48,637 nucleotides of DNA from an uncultured Lachnospiraceae bacterium (GTDB lineage Bacteria > Bacillota > Clostridia > Lachnospirales > Lachnospiraceae), in contig CAJUNP010000023.1 in assembly GCA_910587935.1 (NCBI GenBank), forward strand, positions 1-48,637, given 5' to 3'. The translations under genes were made by a program, and so were the position numbers. The notes under the pieces are model-generated. The model worked only from the letters and a program-made list of their open reading frames with translations, did no database searches and was not told the DNA's origin. Positions 16,447 to 26,448 of the stretch are shown one piece after another; positions within the stretch are counted from its first letter, which is position 1; each line of letters begins with the position of its first letter.

Positions 16447-18948
16447 TTATAATCTTCCAATGCTCGCACAAACCTTTTCATACAGGTCGAGCATCACCGT
16501 ATGGTTCATTTGAATATATTCCACATCTTCCTTTTTTCCGGCCTCTTCCAGCATCTTTGCACAATTGGAAAGCTGTTCTGCGCCAATGGTCAGGGACGTG
16601 CTTTTTAAGGCATGAACCTTAATCGCATAATCTGTCCAGTCAGAGGATTCATACAAAGAAATAATTTCAGACTTCTTTTCCTCATATTGTGCGCCAAACA
16701 TTTGAAGCATTTCCAGATAAAATTCTTTCTCTCCGGCACAAAAATCCAGTCCCATTTCCACATTTATCCCAACCCGCCCAAGATCCTTCAGGGACAGAGG
16801 CGATTCATCCGAAAGTTCCGTCTCCTGCGGCACAGATTCTTCAAATACACGTTCTTCCCTTTTATCGGAACTCAAATCTGCAAACGTAGAAGTATACTTA
16901 ATACAGTGTTCAGGAAGCACCTTACGCAAGACCCTTTCCAAAACAGCTCTCTCGATCGGTTTCGGTATAAATTCCGTAAATCCTTCGTGGCGGAACATTT
17001 CCCTTGCCCCGCTGATGGTATTTGCAGTTAAAGCAATCACCGGCAAATCCTGATATTTCCCATTGTCAATCTCCCGCATGTGTCTCAGTGTTTCCACACC
17101 GTCAAATCCCGGCATCATATGATCCAGGAAAACAATGTCATAGGAGAAGCTTCTGCACAGGTCTATCGCCTCTCTTCCGCTGATACAGGTTTCCACCTGT
17201 ATTCCATAACTGCCCAAAACACCTTTTGCTACCACGAGGTTCATTTCTTCATCATCAACCACCAAAGCCCTGACTCCGACGCAGGAAAACGGCCTGCGGC
17301 CTGCAGCCTGCGCTTCTTCAAATCCATTTTCATTTGCTTCCCCGTTTAACAGGTTCACAATCGAAAGGGCAAAAAACGGTTTTCGGACCACAATCATTCT
17401 GCTGTGCCTGTTCAGCGTAAATTCTTTGTCCGCAATCACCGCCACCTGAATATCTTCCGATATATTTTCATAATAAGAACTGTTCTCCTCATATTCAGCC
17501 TGTGCAATAAATATATGCGTAATTTTATGGCTTCTCTGCAGTTTAAGCAGTCCGTCAAAATTGTGGGCCTGATATCCTTCAATGCCAAGCCCTTCTACCA
17601 TATGTAAAATCATCCTGTCATAATATTCCCTTACCTCGTCGCAGCTATATTTTTCAATCCGGAAATAGCATGCTACGCAAAGCCGCTCCACGTTGGAAAT
17701 GCTCATGCTGGGTGTCTCGTCTTCCACTCCCTGAGGAATAACTATATGGGTCTGCAGTCCCTCATGCTCTTTACTGGCAAAATGGATAAATCCACCCATC
17801 GCGTGAAGCAGGCCCCTGGCAATGGGAAGCCCCAGTCCAAGTCCTCCGACAAAACGGCTGCTTCCGGACTCTACCTGATAAAAATCATCACACATCTGCG
17901 TAATTTGGGAATCTGTCATGCCAATTCCGGTATCATATATATCTATAATCAGGTTAATTCCATAACTCTCCTGCCGGTAATCGATACAGACGTCTATACC
18001 GCCTTCCTGCGTAAACTTTATGGAATTCTCCAGGAGTATTTTCAGTACATGAGAAATTTTCTCCGAGTCGCCAATAAGCTCCGCCGGGATCTTCGGATTC
18101 ATATCAAACACCATTTCCAACTCATGCCTGCTGTTTTGCATGGCGGTTGAAGTAATGACGTCGTTGAGCAGAGACGTAATCATATACGTTTCCTTAGCCG
18201 AAGACAGCGTACCCTCCACAATTTCCGTATAATCAAGAATATTATTAATCTGGTTGGACAGACGTTTACCCGCCATCTGGATAGACAATATGTCTTCCCG
18301 AATCTCCGGCGAAATATCCTTTTCCAGTGCAACCTCGCTGATTCCGATTACCATATTAATCGGCGTCCGAAGCTCATGGGATACATTTGACATAAAATCG
18401 GCATTCTGACGCCCCGCCGTTTCCAATTGCTCAAGCGTTCCCTCATAACGCTTTCTTGCCGCATTTCTTCGATTGATCCGATACCATGCAATCGCCGACA
18501 CACCTGACACTATTAGAAACCCGATCGCCAAACGCACCATGTTCCGAAATCCCATATCAATAGTGATAGTCTGCAGAAACAGACAATGATACAGCAGCAC
18601 CACCATATACAAAGCAATAACTATACTAAGCAGAGGCTTTCTGTCAAACATCGAAAAGACAAAAATGACCATACAGGCTACGGCAGATATATCAAAAAGG
18701 ACTGTGTCATGAACTCCAAAGAAAAAAAAGCCAATCAACATCAGTCCGACGCACAAATTCTCATATAATATGTTTGAACCAACTCTTCCTATGTGAAGAA
18801 TCCACACGATAGAATTTCCAATCACGATAATGGGAACCATCCACAGTTCCCATGACATGGCTATTGTAGTTAAGATTAGCATTGTGCCAAAAACAGTAAC
18901 AATACTGGCTAAAAGCAGGTGCACACTTGTCTGCTCTTCCGTCCTCAT
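16447..18948 (-). CDS. Membrane hybrid sensor kinase with receiver and Hpt domains
   Basis: An 833-residue kinase. Residues about 8-157 hold membrane helices with no large extracellular domain. HisKA has His191 in MSNVSHELRTP; HATPase shows LLENSIKFT, DTGIGM and GGLGLGLPIA. A poorly conserved receiver-like stretch (about 400-540) comes next, then a true receiver (ALVVDDEEMNLV to FLDHMMPGFDG, about 555-680), then an Hpt domain with His779 in KVHALKSTSLTIGA. The set allows a full His-Asp-His relay in one chain. The start overlaps the stop of the receiver-only gene by 4 nt (ATGA), so the two are coupled. The signal is unknown. Confidence 0.92.
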   Translation of the reverse strand: MRTEEQTSVHLLLASIVTVFGTMLILTTIAMSWELWMVPIIVIGNSIVWILHIGRVGSNILYENLCVGLMLIGFFFFGVHDTVLFDISAVACMVIFVFSMFDRKPLLSIVIALYMVVLLYHCLFLQTITIDMGFRNMVRLAIGFLIVSGVSAIAWYRINRRNAARKRYEGTLEQLETAGRQNADFMSNVSHELRTPINMVIGISEVALEKDISPEIREDILSIQMAGKRLSNQINNILDYTEIVEGTLSSAKETYMITSLLNDVITSTAMQNSRHELEMVFDMNPKIPAELIGDSEKISHVLKILLENSIKFTQEGGIDVCIDYRQESYGINLIIDIYDTGIGMTDSQITQMCDDFYQVESGSSRFVGGLGLGLPIARGLLHAMGGFIHFASKEHEGLQTHIVIPQGVEDETPSMSISNVERLCVACYFRIEKYSCDEVREYYDRMILHMVEGLGIEGYQAHNFDGLLKLQRSHKITHIFIAQAEYEENSSYYENISEDIQVAVIADKEFTLNRHSRMIVVRKPFFALSIVNLLNGEANENGFEEAQAAGRRPFSCVGVRALVVDDEEMNLVVAKGVLGSYGIQVETCISGREAIDLCRSFSYDIVFLDHMMPGFDGVETLRHMREIDNGKYQDLPVIALTANTISGAREMFRHEGFTEFIPKPIERAVLERVLRKVLPEHCIKYTSTFADLSSDKREERVFEESVPQETELSDESPLSLKDLGRVGINVEMGLDFCAGEKEFYLEMLQMFGAQYEEKKSEIISLYESSDWTDYAIKVHALKSTSLTIGAEQLSNCAKMLEEAGKKEDVEYIQMNHTVMLDLYEKVCASIGRL

Positions 18949-19307
18949 TTTTTCTCAAACCCCTTTGCAACTCGTTTTATTAATTCCTGCGGCTTAAACG
19001 GTTTTATCAAATAATTAACAGCGCCCAGACTCAATGCATCCAGCACGTCGTTTTCATCTCCCGATGCCGTCAGAAAAACCACGGGAATATCATATTTTTC
19101 TTCTCTCATATGCTTAAAAGTTTCAATTCCATTCATGTTCGGCATTGCAATATCAAGAAGAACCATATCTATTTTGTTACTTCTCAGTACCTCAAGAGCC
19201 TCCAGCCCCGACTCAGCCAAAAGGATATCATAATGATTCTGTAAAATTATTTTAGTCCTTTTCAAGTTCATTGCATCGTCATCTACTACTAAAATACATC
19301 GCTCCAT
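18945..19307 (-). CDS. Receiver-only (CheY-like) response regulator
   Basis: A 120-residue single receiver domain with no output domain. The acidic pocket (VVDDDAMN), the phospho-acceptor Asp52 (LLDIAMPNMNG), Thr80 (FLTAS) and Lys102 (LIKPFKP) are all present. An AAGGAGG site lies 8 nt before ATG. It heads the kinase operon and is a natural partner for the Hpt domain of the next gene. With no DNA-binding domain it must act by protein contact or as a phosphate shuttle. Confidence 0.92.
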   Translation of the reverse strand: MERCILVVDDDAMNLKRTKIILQNHYDILLAESGLEALEVLRSNKIDMVLLDIAMPNMNGIETFKHMREEKYDIPVVFLTASGDENDVLDALSLGAVNYLIKPFKPQELIKRVAKGFEKK

Positions 19308-19347
19308 ATCAACTGCCTCCTTAATTGTTTAACTCCGCTTAGCATAC

Positions 19348-19376
19348 ATTTTAAAACAGGATTTATATAAAATCAA
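19348..19376 (-). promoter_or_regulatory. Promoter of the phosphorelay operon
   Basis: On the minus strand, -35 TTGATT (19371-19376), a 17-bp spacer and -10 TAAAAT (19348-19353), between the polC stop and the receiver gene. No clear terminator for polC was seen in this gap, so read-through is possible. Confidence 0.68.
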
Positions 19377-19408
19377 GTCCCATACCTTCCTCTTTCTGTT
19401 ATTAACAT

Positions 19409-22400
19409 TCAGGCCAGCATATCAAACAGGCTGATCTGATTGGATTCAGGAAGATCTCCAAGCAGACTGAGGCTGTCCATTAAATCTACCACCGTCTTGG
19501 AAACTTTTGTTCTTTGCCGGAAATCATCCTTGCTTAAGAAAGCGCCGTCTTTCGCCGCTTCCATGATTGCATCGGCGGCTTTTTCTCCAAGTCCTTCAAT
19601 GCTGTTTAAGGAAGGCATAATTTTATTTCCCACAAGCTGGAAATGACGGGAATGAGCGGAAAAGATATCAAGATGTTCAAATTCAAAGCCTCTGGCGTAC
19701 ATCTCCTGTACAATCTTCATATCCTTTAATGTGGCCTGTTCTTTTTGGGTTAACGTATCCGAACGGCGTTTATAATCCGCCAGAATCGTTTCCAGATGCT
19801 GTTTGCCCTGGCACATAATTTCATAGGAAAAAGCCGACGCACGGATGGTAAAATAAGCGGCGTAATAAGCCAGCGGATAGTTTACCTTACAGTACGCGAT
19901 CCGCCATGCCATCATAACGTAAGCGGCCGCATGGGCTTTCGGAAACATATATTTGATTTTTTTACAGGACCATATATACCAGTCCGGCACATCCACCGCC
20001 CGCATGGCCTTCTCCATCTCCTCCTTCAATCCTTTTCCTTTACGAACGCTTTCCATGGTCGTAAAAGAAAGGCTTGGGTCCATTCCTTTGTTGATCAGAT
20101 AAATCATAATATCGTCACGGCAGCAGATAGCCGTGGAAATGGTAGCGTCCCCGTTCTGAATCAGTGTCTGCGCATTGCCAAGCCATACGTCCGTCCCGTG
20201 CCCAAGACCCGCAATACGGATTAAATCGGAAAAACATCTGGGCTTCGTATCTAAAAGCATCTGAATGACAAAATCCGTACCGAACTCGGGAATTCCCAGA
20301 GACCCCACCGGACAGCCGTCGATCTCATCGGGCGTTATGCCAAGCGCCGAAGTGTTCTGAAACAGACTCATAACCTGGGGGTCATCAAGCGGAATTGCCG
20401 TGGGATCAATTCCGGTCAGATCCTGCAGCATACGGATCATGGTAGGATCATCGTGTCCCAGTATATCGAGCTTTAACAGATTGTGGTCTATGGAATGATA
20501 ATCAAAATGCGTGGTGACAATATCCGTTGTCATATCGTTGGCCGGATGCTGTACCGGCGTAAAGGAATGAATACTCTGTCCCACCGGAAGCACAACAATG
20601 CCGCCGGGATGTTGTCCCGTACTCCTTCTGACACCCGTGCACCCTGCCGTAATCCGGTTAATCTCACTGGTACGCTTATGCTGTCCCCGTTCCTCATAAT
20701 AGTTTTTTACATATCCGAAAGCCGTCTTATCCGCAAGCGTACCGATCGTCCCCGCACGATAAGTCTGCCCTGCGCCGAAAATAACTTCCGTGTATTTATG
20801 CGCCTTTGACTGATATTCCCCGGAAAAATTCAAATCGATATCCGGTTCCTTATCTCCTTTAAAGCCAAGAAAAGTCTCAAAAGGAATATCAAATCCGTCC
20901 TTAATCAGAGGTTCCCCGCAAACGGGGCATCGCTTATCCGGCATATCGCATCCGCTGTTGCCGGCATATGCTTTTACCTCCTCCGAATCAAAGTCGTAAT
21001 ATCTGCACTTAGGACAACGGTAATGGGCGCTTAAAGAATTTACCTCCGTAATTCCCGCCATAAAAGCTACCAGCGAAGATCCTACCGACCCCCTGGAGCC
21101 CACCAGATAACCGTCCTCCACGGACTTCCACACCAGTTTCTGCGCAATAATGTACATAACCGCAAATCCATTGGTAATAATGGAATGAAGCTCCTTCTGC
21201 AGCCGCTCTTCCACAATGGGGGGCAGCTTGTCTCCGTACATTTCATGGGCCTTATTGTAGCAGATATCCGTCAGCGTCTTATCGCTGTCAGGAATAATGG
21301 GCGGACATTTGTCCGGCCGCACCGGCGCCTGGGACTCGATCATATCCGCAATCAGATTTGTATTGGTAATCACAACTTCTTCCGCCTTATCCGTGCCCAG
21401 ATACTCAAACTCCGCAAGCATTTCCTCCGTTGTTCTAAGGTAGAGAGGCGCCTGGTCATCCGCATCCGTAAAACCTTTTCCCGCCATGATAATCCGGCGG
21501 TACACTTCGTCCTCTGGATCTAAAAAATGGACGTCGCAGGTAGCCGCCACAGGTTTATGAAATTCTTCTCCCAGCTTTACGATCCGGCGGTTTATATTCT
21601 GAATGTCTTCTATGGAATTAACGCCTGAAATCTTTTCCGATGCAATCATAAAACGATTGTTCCCCACCGGCTGTATTTCCAGATAGTCATAAAAGTTAAC
21701 AATTTTAGCGATCTCCGCGTCCGGCTTACCCTCCAGTAAAGCACGGTAAAGCTCTCCCGCTTCACAGGCGCTTCCCAGAATCAGTCCCTCTCTGTACTTT
21801 AAAAACAGGCTCTTGGGAATTCTGGGCCTTTTGCTGTAATACGTCAGATGAGATTCCGAAATCAGCGTATACATGTTCACTCTGCCCGTATTGTTTTTTG
21901 CCAATATAATCGCATGGTAAGAAGGAAGCTTTTTAATCATATCCGGATTGGAAACTCCCAGCGCATTGACCTGGCTTAAAGTCGTAATTCCGTCCTTTTG
22001 AAGCATCTGTATGAATTTCACGAAAATTTCAGCGGTTGCCTCCGCGTCGTCTACCGCGCGGTGGTGATTCTCCAGGGAAACTCCCAGCGTTTTAGCCACC
22101 GCATCCAGCGTATGCTTTGATTGTCCGGTCAGTAAGACTCTGGAAATTCCTACCGTATCCACATAAGTAAAATCAGTGTCGATTGCCTGCCGTCTGCAGT
22201 TTTCCATAATAAAGCTCATATCAAAGGCGGCATTATGCGCTACTAAAACGGCGTCCTCACAAAATGCCAGAAATTCAGGAAGCACCTTTTCGATCACAGG
22301 CGCGTTTACAACCATGTCGTCCCGAATACCGGTCAGTTTTTCAATGGTATAGGGAATGGGCACTTCCGGATTCACAAAAGCGGAATACCGGGAAGTGATT

Positions 22401-23971
22401 TTCCCTTCTTCCACACGGACCGCCCCGATTTCGATAATCCGGTTATTGACCGGAGAAAATCCGGTGGTCTCAATGTCGAACACAACGTATGTTTCCCGAA
22501 GCGTTTGCCCCTTATCGCCTGTAACGATTTCCTTCAAATCGTCAACAATGTAAGCCTCCACGCCATAAATAATTTTAAAGAAATCCTGTGGGTCCGGATT
22601 ACTTTCTCCCGCTTCTTTGCGTTTTGCCTTCTCCTGCTTCCACAAATCCTCCCACACATGATTGGCATCCGGAAATGCCTGCACCACGCCGTGATCGGTA
22701 ATGGCAATAGCCGGATGGCCCCACTTGAAGGCGCGCTTTACAATGTCCTTTGCCTCCGAAACCCCGTCCATATCGCTCATCTTCGTGTGACAATGGAGTT
22801 CTACGCGCTTGCGGGCGCTGAAATCCATTCTGGAGCTGGTAAAATCCGGTATTTTCTGAATACCTGCAATGGAACCGATGGTCAGTTCGTGATCGAACTT
22901 ATCAATCATGGCGATTCCTTTTACTTTCACAAAGGTTCCCGGCTTCAATCCGCTTTGAAGCTCCTCTGCCTGATCGTTTCGTGCAAATATTTTTACCGTC
23001 ATGGTATCGGTAAAATCCGTAATATCAAAAAAGAGGATCGTCTTTTCGTTCTTAATCTCCCGCTTGTCAAAATTGAGAATCCTGCCGCGGATAACGACTT
23101 CTCCCATTTCGCCTACAATATCTTCAATTTTAACAGGTTCTTCCTCCACATCCCGGCCATAAATCACATCCGGATTGTTCGACCGCTTAACCCCTCTTGT
23201 AAATTCTTTCTTCCGGTCAAAGCCGAATTTTGTTCTGCCTGCATTTCCTGCCGGCGCATGATCCGCTTTCTTACCGGACACAGGGCGTTCTTCTCCTTTC
23301 GCCTTCGCCGTATGATCCGTATGAACGGACGGCGAAGAACTCTGAACCGGCGCAGCCGGCAGGGATTCCTCCGGCGTATCTCCCCGCAAAGCCTTTGCCC
23401 TTACGGATATCTGCGCAACCTGGAGAGCAATTTTTTTCTCGTCTTCTTCCCGAAACCGTCCCTCTTTTGCGGTTTTGTAGGTAATCGAAATAACCGCGGA
23501 CATCCCGCAGCGCTCGTTAAATATCTTATATAGGATTCCCTGTAAATCTTCCGCCTTGCTTTTTGCCAGAACCGTATCCTCAAGCGTCAGCGTCAGATTA
23601 TTTTCCTCCGGAAACCCAAACTCCGCTTTCTTTAAAATATTATGAAGTACATGCGAGTACTCCCGGATCTCCGATAAAATGCTTTCTTTGTAAACGTCAT
23701 AAAGCTTCTGTAAATTATACTGTGAAGAAAGCCGAAACTTTTCATATATTTTGACCGTCATATTCGCCGTCGGAAAAAGCTGTCTTTTTATTTCCTTTTC
23801 CACCGCAAAAACAATGTCCTTTAAAATCAGCCTGTCGCTGCTTATATAAATCCTCAAAAAATCCTTATTTTTTGTTGCGGATATTCTTTCAACCTGCGTG
23901 CGCTCCATAAATCCATGCAGCTCCTGCTCCAGCTTCAGAGCGGGAAATACTTCCAAAAACGGTTTTGCCAT
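19409..23971 (-). CDS. polC: DNA polymerase III alpha subunit, PolC type
   Basis: A 1520-residue Gram-positive replicative polymerase. Order: N-terminal domain, a low-complexity linker (about 195-260), OB domain (GEVVIRGRILNFDKREIKN), PHP domain (VELHCHTKMSDMDGV) interrupted by a proofreading exonuclease (YVVFDIETTGFSPVNNRIIEIG, HNAAFDMSF), polymerase core (GSRGSVGSSLVAFMAGITEVN; DIDLNFSGEYQ) and a C-terminal helix-hairpin region. The zinc-binding stretch with CPKC and CPVC is present. It is somewhat longer than Bacillus PolC because of the linker. The start lies only 4 nt after the ispG stop, an order shared with many Clostridia. Confidence 0.97.
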   Translation of the reverse strand: MAKPFLEVFPALKLEQELHGFMERTQVERISATKNKDFLRIYISSDRLILKDIVFAVEKEIKRQLFPTANMTVKIYEKFRLSSQYNLQKLYDVYKESILSEIREYSHVLHNILKKAEFGFPEENNLTLTLEDTVLAKSKAEDLQGILYKIFNERCGMSAVISITYKTAKEGRFREEDEKKIALQVAQISVRAKALRGDTPEESLPAAPVQSSSPSVHTDHTAKAKGEERPVSGKKADHAPAGNAGRTKFGFDRKKEFTRGVKRSNNPDVIYGRDVEEEPVKIEDIVGEMGEVVIRGRILNFDKREIKNEKTILFFDITDFTDTMTVKIFARNDQAEELQSGLKPGTFVKVKGIAMIDKFDHELTIGSIAGIQKIPDFTSSRMDFSARKRVELHCHTKMSDMDGVSEAKDIVKRAFKWGHPAIAITDHGVVQAFPDANHVWEDLWKQEKAKRKEAGESNPDPQDFFKIIYGVEAYIVDDLKEIVTGDKGQTLRETYVVFDIETTGFSPVNNRIIEIGAVRVEEGKITSRYSAFVNPEVPIPYTIEKLTGIRDDMVVNAPVIEKVLPEFLAFCEDAVLVAHNAAFDMSFIMENCRRQAIDTDFTYVDTVGISRVLLTGQSKHTLDAVAKTLGVSLENHHRAVDDAEATAEIFVKFIQMLQKDGITTLSQVNALGVSNPDMIKKLPSYHAIILAKNNTGRVNMYTLISESHLTYYSKRPRIPKSLFLKYREGLILGSACEAGELYRALLEGKPDAEIAKIVNFYDYLEIQPVGNNRFMIASEKISGVNSIEDIQNINRRIVKLGEEFHKPVAATCDVHFLDPEDEVYRRIIMAGKGFTDADDQAPLYLRTTEEMLAEFEYLGTDKAEEVVITNTNLIADMIESQAPVRPDKCPPIIPDSDKTLTDICYNKAHEMYGDKLPPIVEERLQKELHSIITNGFAVMYIIAQKLVWKSVEDGYLVGSRGSVGSSLVAFMAGITEVNSLSAHYRCPKCRYYDFDSEEVKAYAGNSGCDMPDKRCPVCGEPLIKDGFDIPFETFLGFKGDKEPDIDLNFSGEYQSKAHKYTEVIFGAGQTYRAGTIGTLADKTAFGYVKNYYEERGQHKRTSEINRITAGCTGVRRSTGQHPGGIVVLPVGQSIHSFTPVQHPANDMTTDIVTTHFDYHSIDHNLLKLDILGHDDPTMIRMLQDLTGIDPTAIPLDDPQVMSLFQNTSALGITPDEIDGCPVGSLGIPEFGTDFVIQMLLDTKPRCFSDLIRIAGLGHGTDVWLGNAQTLIQNGDATISTAICCRDDIMIYLINKGMDPSLSFTTMESVRKGKGLKEEMEKAMRAVDVPDWYIWSCKKIKYMFPKAHAAAYVMMAWRIAYCKVNYPLAYYAAYFTIRASAFSYEIMCQGKQHLETILADYKRRSDTLTQKEQATLKDMKIVQEMYARGFEFEHLDIFSAHSRHFQLVGNKIMPSLNSIEGLGEKAADAIMEAAKDGAFLSKDDFRQRTKVSKTVVDLMDSLSLLGDLPESNQISLFDMLA

Positions 23972-23975
23972 AATA

Positions 23976-25037
23976 TTATTTCTGTTCCTCCCAGTGAAGA
24001 AGCTCCTGGCGCAGCGTCTCTAACAACTCTGCCTCAGGCACTTTCCGAATAATTTCTCCCTTTTTAATCAGCAGGCCCTCTCCGACGCCTCCCGCAATTC
24101 CGATGTCGGCTTCCCTCGCTTCACCCGGGCCGTTCACGGCGCAGCCCATAACCGCCACTTTCAAATCAAGGGGAATGTCGGCCGTCATCTCTTCTACCTT
24201 AGCGGCCAGGCCGATCAGGTCGATTCTGGTTCTGCCGCAGGTAGGGCAGGATACGACTTCTATTCCGCCTTTGCGCAAACCGAGCGTACGCAAAATCAGT
24301 CTGGCGGAGCGTACTTCTTCTACAGGGTCTGTCGTCAGCGATACGCGGATTGTATCGCCGATCCCCTCGTACAGAATAATTCCCAGTCCCACTCCCGACT
24401 TAATATTGCCGCTCATTACCGTTCCCGCTTCCGTAATTCCTATATGTAAGGGATAAACCGTCTGTTCGGCCAGTAACTCATGTGCATGGATACACATCAG
24501 CACATCGGAAGACTTAATGCTGATAACCAGATTATCATAACCAAGGTCTTCGATTAAACGTACCTTTTTCAACGCGCTCTCCACGATGCCCCGGGCCGTC
24601 ACGCCTCCATATTTTTCAAGCAGCTCTTTTTCCAGAGAACCGCTGTTTACACCTACACGGATGGGAATATCACGCTCTTTTGCCGCCCGGATCACTTCGG
24701 CAACCTTGTCCCTGCTTCCGATATTCCCCGGATTGATGCGGATCTTATCCGCACCGTTCTCAATGGCTGCAACCGCCAGTTTATAATCAAAATGAATATC
24801 GGCGACCAGGGGAATATGAATCTGCTTTTTGATCTCAGAAAACGCCCTGGCGGCTTCCAGCGTAGGCACGGTACACCGGATTATCTCACAGCCTGCCGCC
24901 TCCAGTCTCAAAATCTGCGCAACGGTCGCCTGTACGTCTTCTGTCTTTGTATTAGTCATAGACTGAATCAAAATGGGATTCCCGCCCCCGATTTTTCTGT
25001 TTCCTATCCGTATAACCTTCGTTTTATCACGATACAT
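23976..25037 (-). CDS. ispG: (E)-4-hydroxy-3-methylbut-2-enyl-diphosphate synthase
   Basis: A 353-residue iron-sulfur enzyme of the MEP isoprenoid pathway. The cluster cysteines are in VVSCPTCGRTRIDL and VMGCAVNGPGEA, and the N-terminal IQSMTNTKTEDV is diagnostic. Length suits the bacterial two-domain form. dxr from the same pathway lies at 28446, but a kinase/phosphatase pair separates the two here. The gene begins about 50 bp after the Ser/Thr kinase stop and probably shares its transcript. Confidence 0.96.
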   Translation of the reverse strand: MYRDKTKVIRIGNRKIGGGNPILIQSMTNTKTEDVQATVAQILRLEAAGCEIIRCTVPTLEAARAFSEIKKQIHIPLVADIHFDYKLAVAAIENGADKIRINPGNIGSRDKVAEVIRAAKERDIPIRVGVNSGSLEKELLEKYGGVTARGIVESALKKVRLIEDLGYDNLVISIKSSDVLMCIHAHELLAEQTVYPLHIGITEAGTVMSGNIKSGVGLGIILYEGIGDTIRVSLTTDPVEEVRSARLILRTLGLRKGGIEVVSCPTCGRTRIDLIGLAAKVEEMTADIPLDLKVAVMGCAVNGPGEAREADIGIAGGVGEGLLIKKGEIIRKVPEAELLETLRQELLHWEEQK

Positions 25038-25086
25038 ATTCTTTCTCCGCCTTTTCGTAGACTTTCATGCTTCTATTGTATGTAAT

Positions 25087-26427
25087 TTATCTTTGATTTT
25101 CAATAGAAGATTTGGCATATTGCTCTTTCTTCTTCGGACATACCTGAAACTGCCGGACAAAAACGGCGTTGGAATCGGATGTTGTCAGAGTAACCGTAAC
25201 TTCGCTGACTTTCTCTTGTTCAAAACACTCCCCTGGAATCTCCAGACGGAAAGCCCCTGTAAGAGGATAGACCGCCCGTTCCTGTACGCACACTTTACAC
25301 CCGGTCTCATCGTATACGGTTACCGGAAGCTTCTCTTCTCTTTCGGCATTTACGCCCAATGCGGCGCCGGTTCCAAACATGGCCAGCATGATAAACAAAC
25401 CGATTCCCTGTTTTTCAGTCTTCCATATATTTTTTTCCAGCCGGTATGATTTTTTAAAAAACCCCGGGCAGGCTGTCAGAAACCGCCACAATAGAAGAAG
25501 CGTCAGAAAAAGAATACATTTGAACCACGCTTTGCTCTCAGCAAAATCCACTCCCTGCGTTCCCCGTAGAATTGCAAGCGCTGCAAAATAAAGTGAAGCG
25601 CCGGTAAGAATCTCCTCCAAAATCCGCCTTCCCCAAAAAAGCATCTTTGTTAAAGGTTCTCTGTATTTCTGATTATCAAGTTCATCCAGTAACGCTTTAA
25701 CAGACGGATACCGTTTTGCCGGGTGTTCCTTCAGGCAGCGGTTCACTGCCGTTTCCAATCCCTTTGGCAGCGCACCGTCACATTCCCGCAGCTTTCTTCT
25801 GATGTAAGGCGGTTTACAGGGATCTTCACCGGTAAGCATGTAGTGTATGACGGCTCCGAAAGAATAAATGTCGCTTGTTATCTCCGCTTTTTTCCCTTTT
25901 TTCTGCTCAGGGGCCGCATATCCAAAGCTTGCATAGCAGCCATTCGCGTATTCTTCCTGTTCTTCCTCCAGTCCTGCCGTACCAAAATCCAGAAGCCTTA
26001 CCGTTCCCTCCCTGGTAATCATAATATTGTCCGGTTTTAAATCGCCGTACACAATCGGCTGATTTCTTGTGTGAAGCCAGGATAATATCTCACCCAGGTC
26101 CATGCAAAGCTTTACCGCCTGCTTCCACTCCACTTTACCGTGCCTGTCAACATACTCCTTTAGAGTAATACCTTCCACATACTCCATAACCATATAATGC
26201 CGTTCCCCCTGCCAGAAACTGTCAAAAATAACGGGAAGCGCGGGATGAAAACATGTTTTCAGAATCCTGGTCTCTTTTTCATAAACCTCCCTTTCGGTTC
26301 CACTGACAAGCTTTGTTTCTTTCATTGCCAAAATCCTGTCAAGACTCTTTTCCAAAACCTTATAAACGGTTCCGCACCCGCCTTTTCCCAATACTTCCAA
26401 TACTTCATATTTTTCACCAATAACCAT
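25087..26427 (-). CDS. Membrane Ser/Thr protein kinase, PknB/PrkC-like without PASTA
   Basis: A 446-residue protein from ATG 26425-26427 (MVIGEKYEV), chosen for the GGAGG just upstream. The kinase domain is residues about 6-260: GKGGCGTVYKV P-loop, Lys in ILAMKE, catalytic loop VYGDLKPDNIM, DFG in LLDFGTAG and GYAAPEQ. The usual HRD is YGD, so this is a non-RD kinase. Hydrophobic segments follow at about 275-375 and then an extracytoplasmic tail of about 80 residues rich in beta-type sequence. PASTA repeats are absent, so it is unlikely to sense muropeptides as PrkC does. It is paired with the PP2C gene just upstream, so reversible phosphorylation is likely; targets are unknown. Confidence 0.9.
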   Translation of the reverse strand: MVIGEKYEVLEVLGKGGCGTVYKVLEKSLDRILAMKETKLVSGTEREVYEKETRILKTCFHPALPVIFDSFWQGERHYMVMEYVEGITLKEYVDRHGKVEWKQAVKLCMDLGEILSWLHTRNQPIVYGDLKPDNIMITREGTVRLLDFGTAGLEEEQEEYANGCYASFGYAAPEQKKGKKAEITSDIYSFGAVIHYMLTGEDPCKPPYIRRKLRECDGALPKGLETAVNRCLKEHPAKRYPSVKALLDELDNQKYREPLTKMLFWGRRILEEILTGASLYFAALAILRGTQGVDFAESKAWFKCILFLTLLLLWRFLTACPGFFKKSYRLEKNIWKTEKQGIGLFIMLAMFGTGAALGVNAEREEKLPVTVYDETGCKVCVQERAVYPLTGAFRLEIPGECFEQEKVSEVTVTLTTSDSNAVFVRQFQVCPKKKEQYAKSSIENQR

Positions 26428-26448
26428 AAAATTCCTCCTCACAAGCAT

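Noticed and set aside
22505..23533. Plus-strand ORF of 342 aa opposite polC
   Set aside because: Entirely antisense to polC coding sequence, with no ribosome binding site or recognisable motif.
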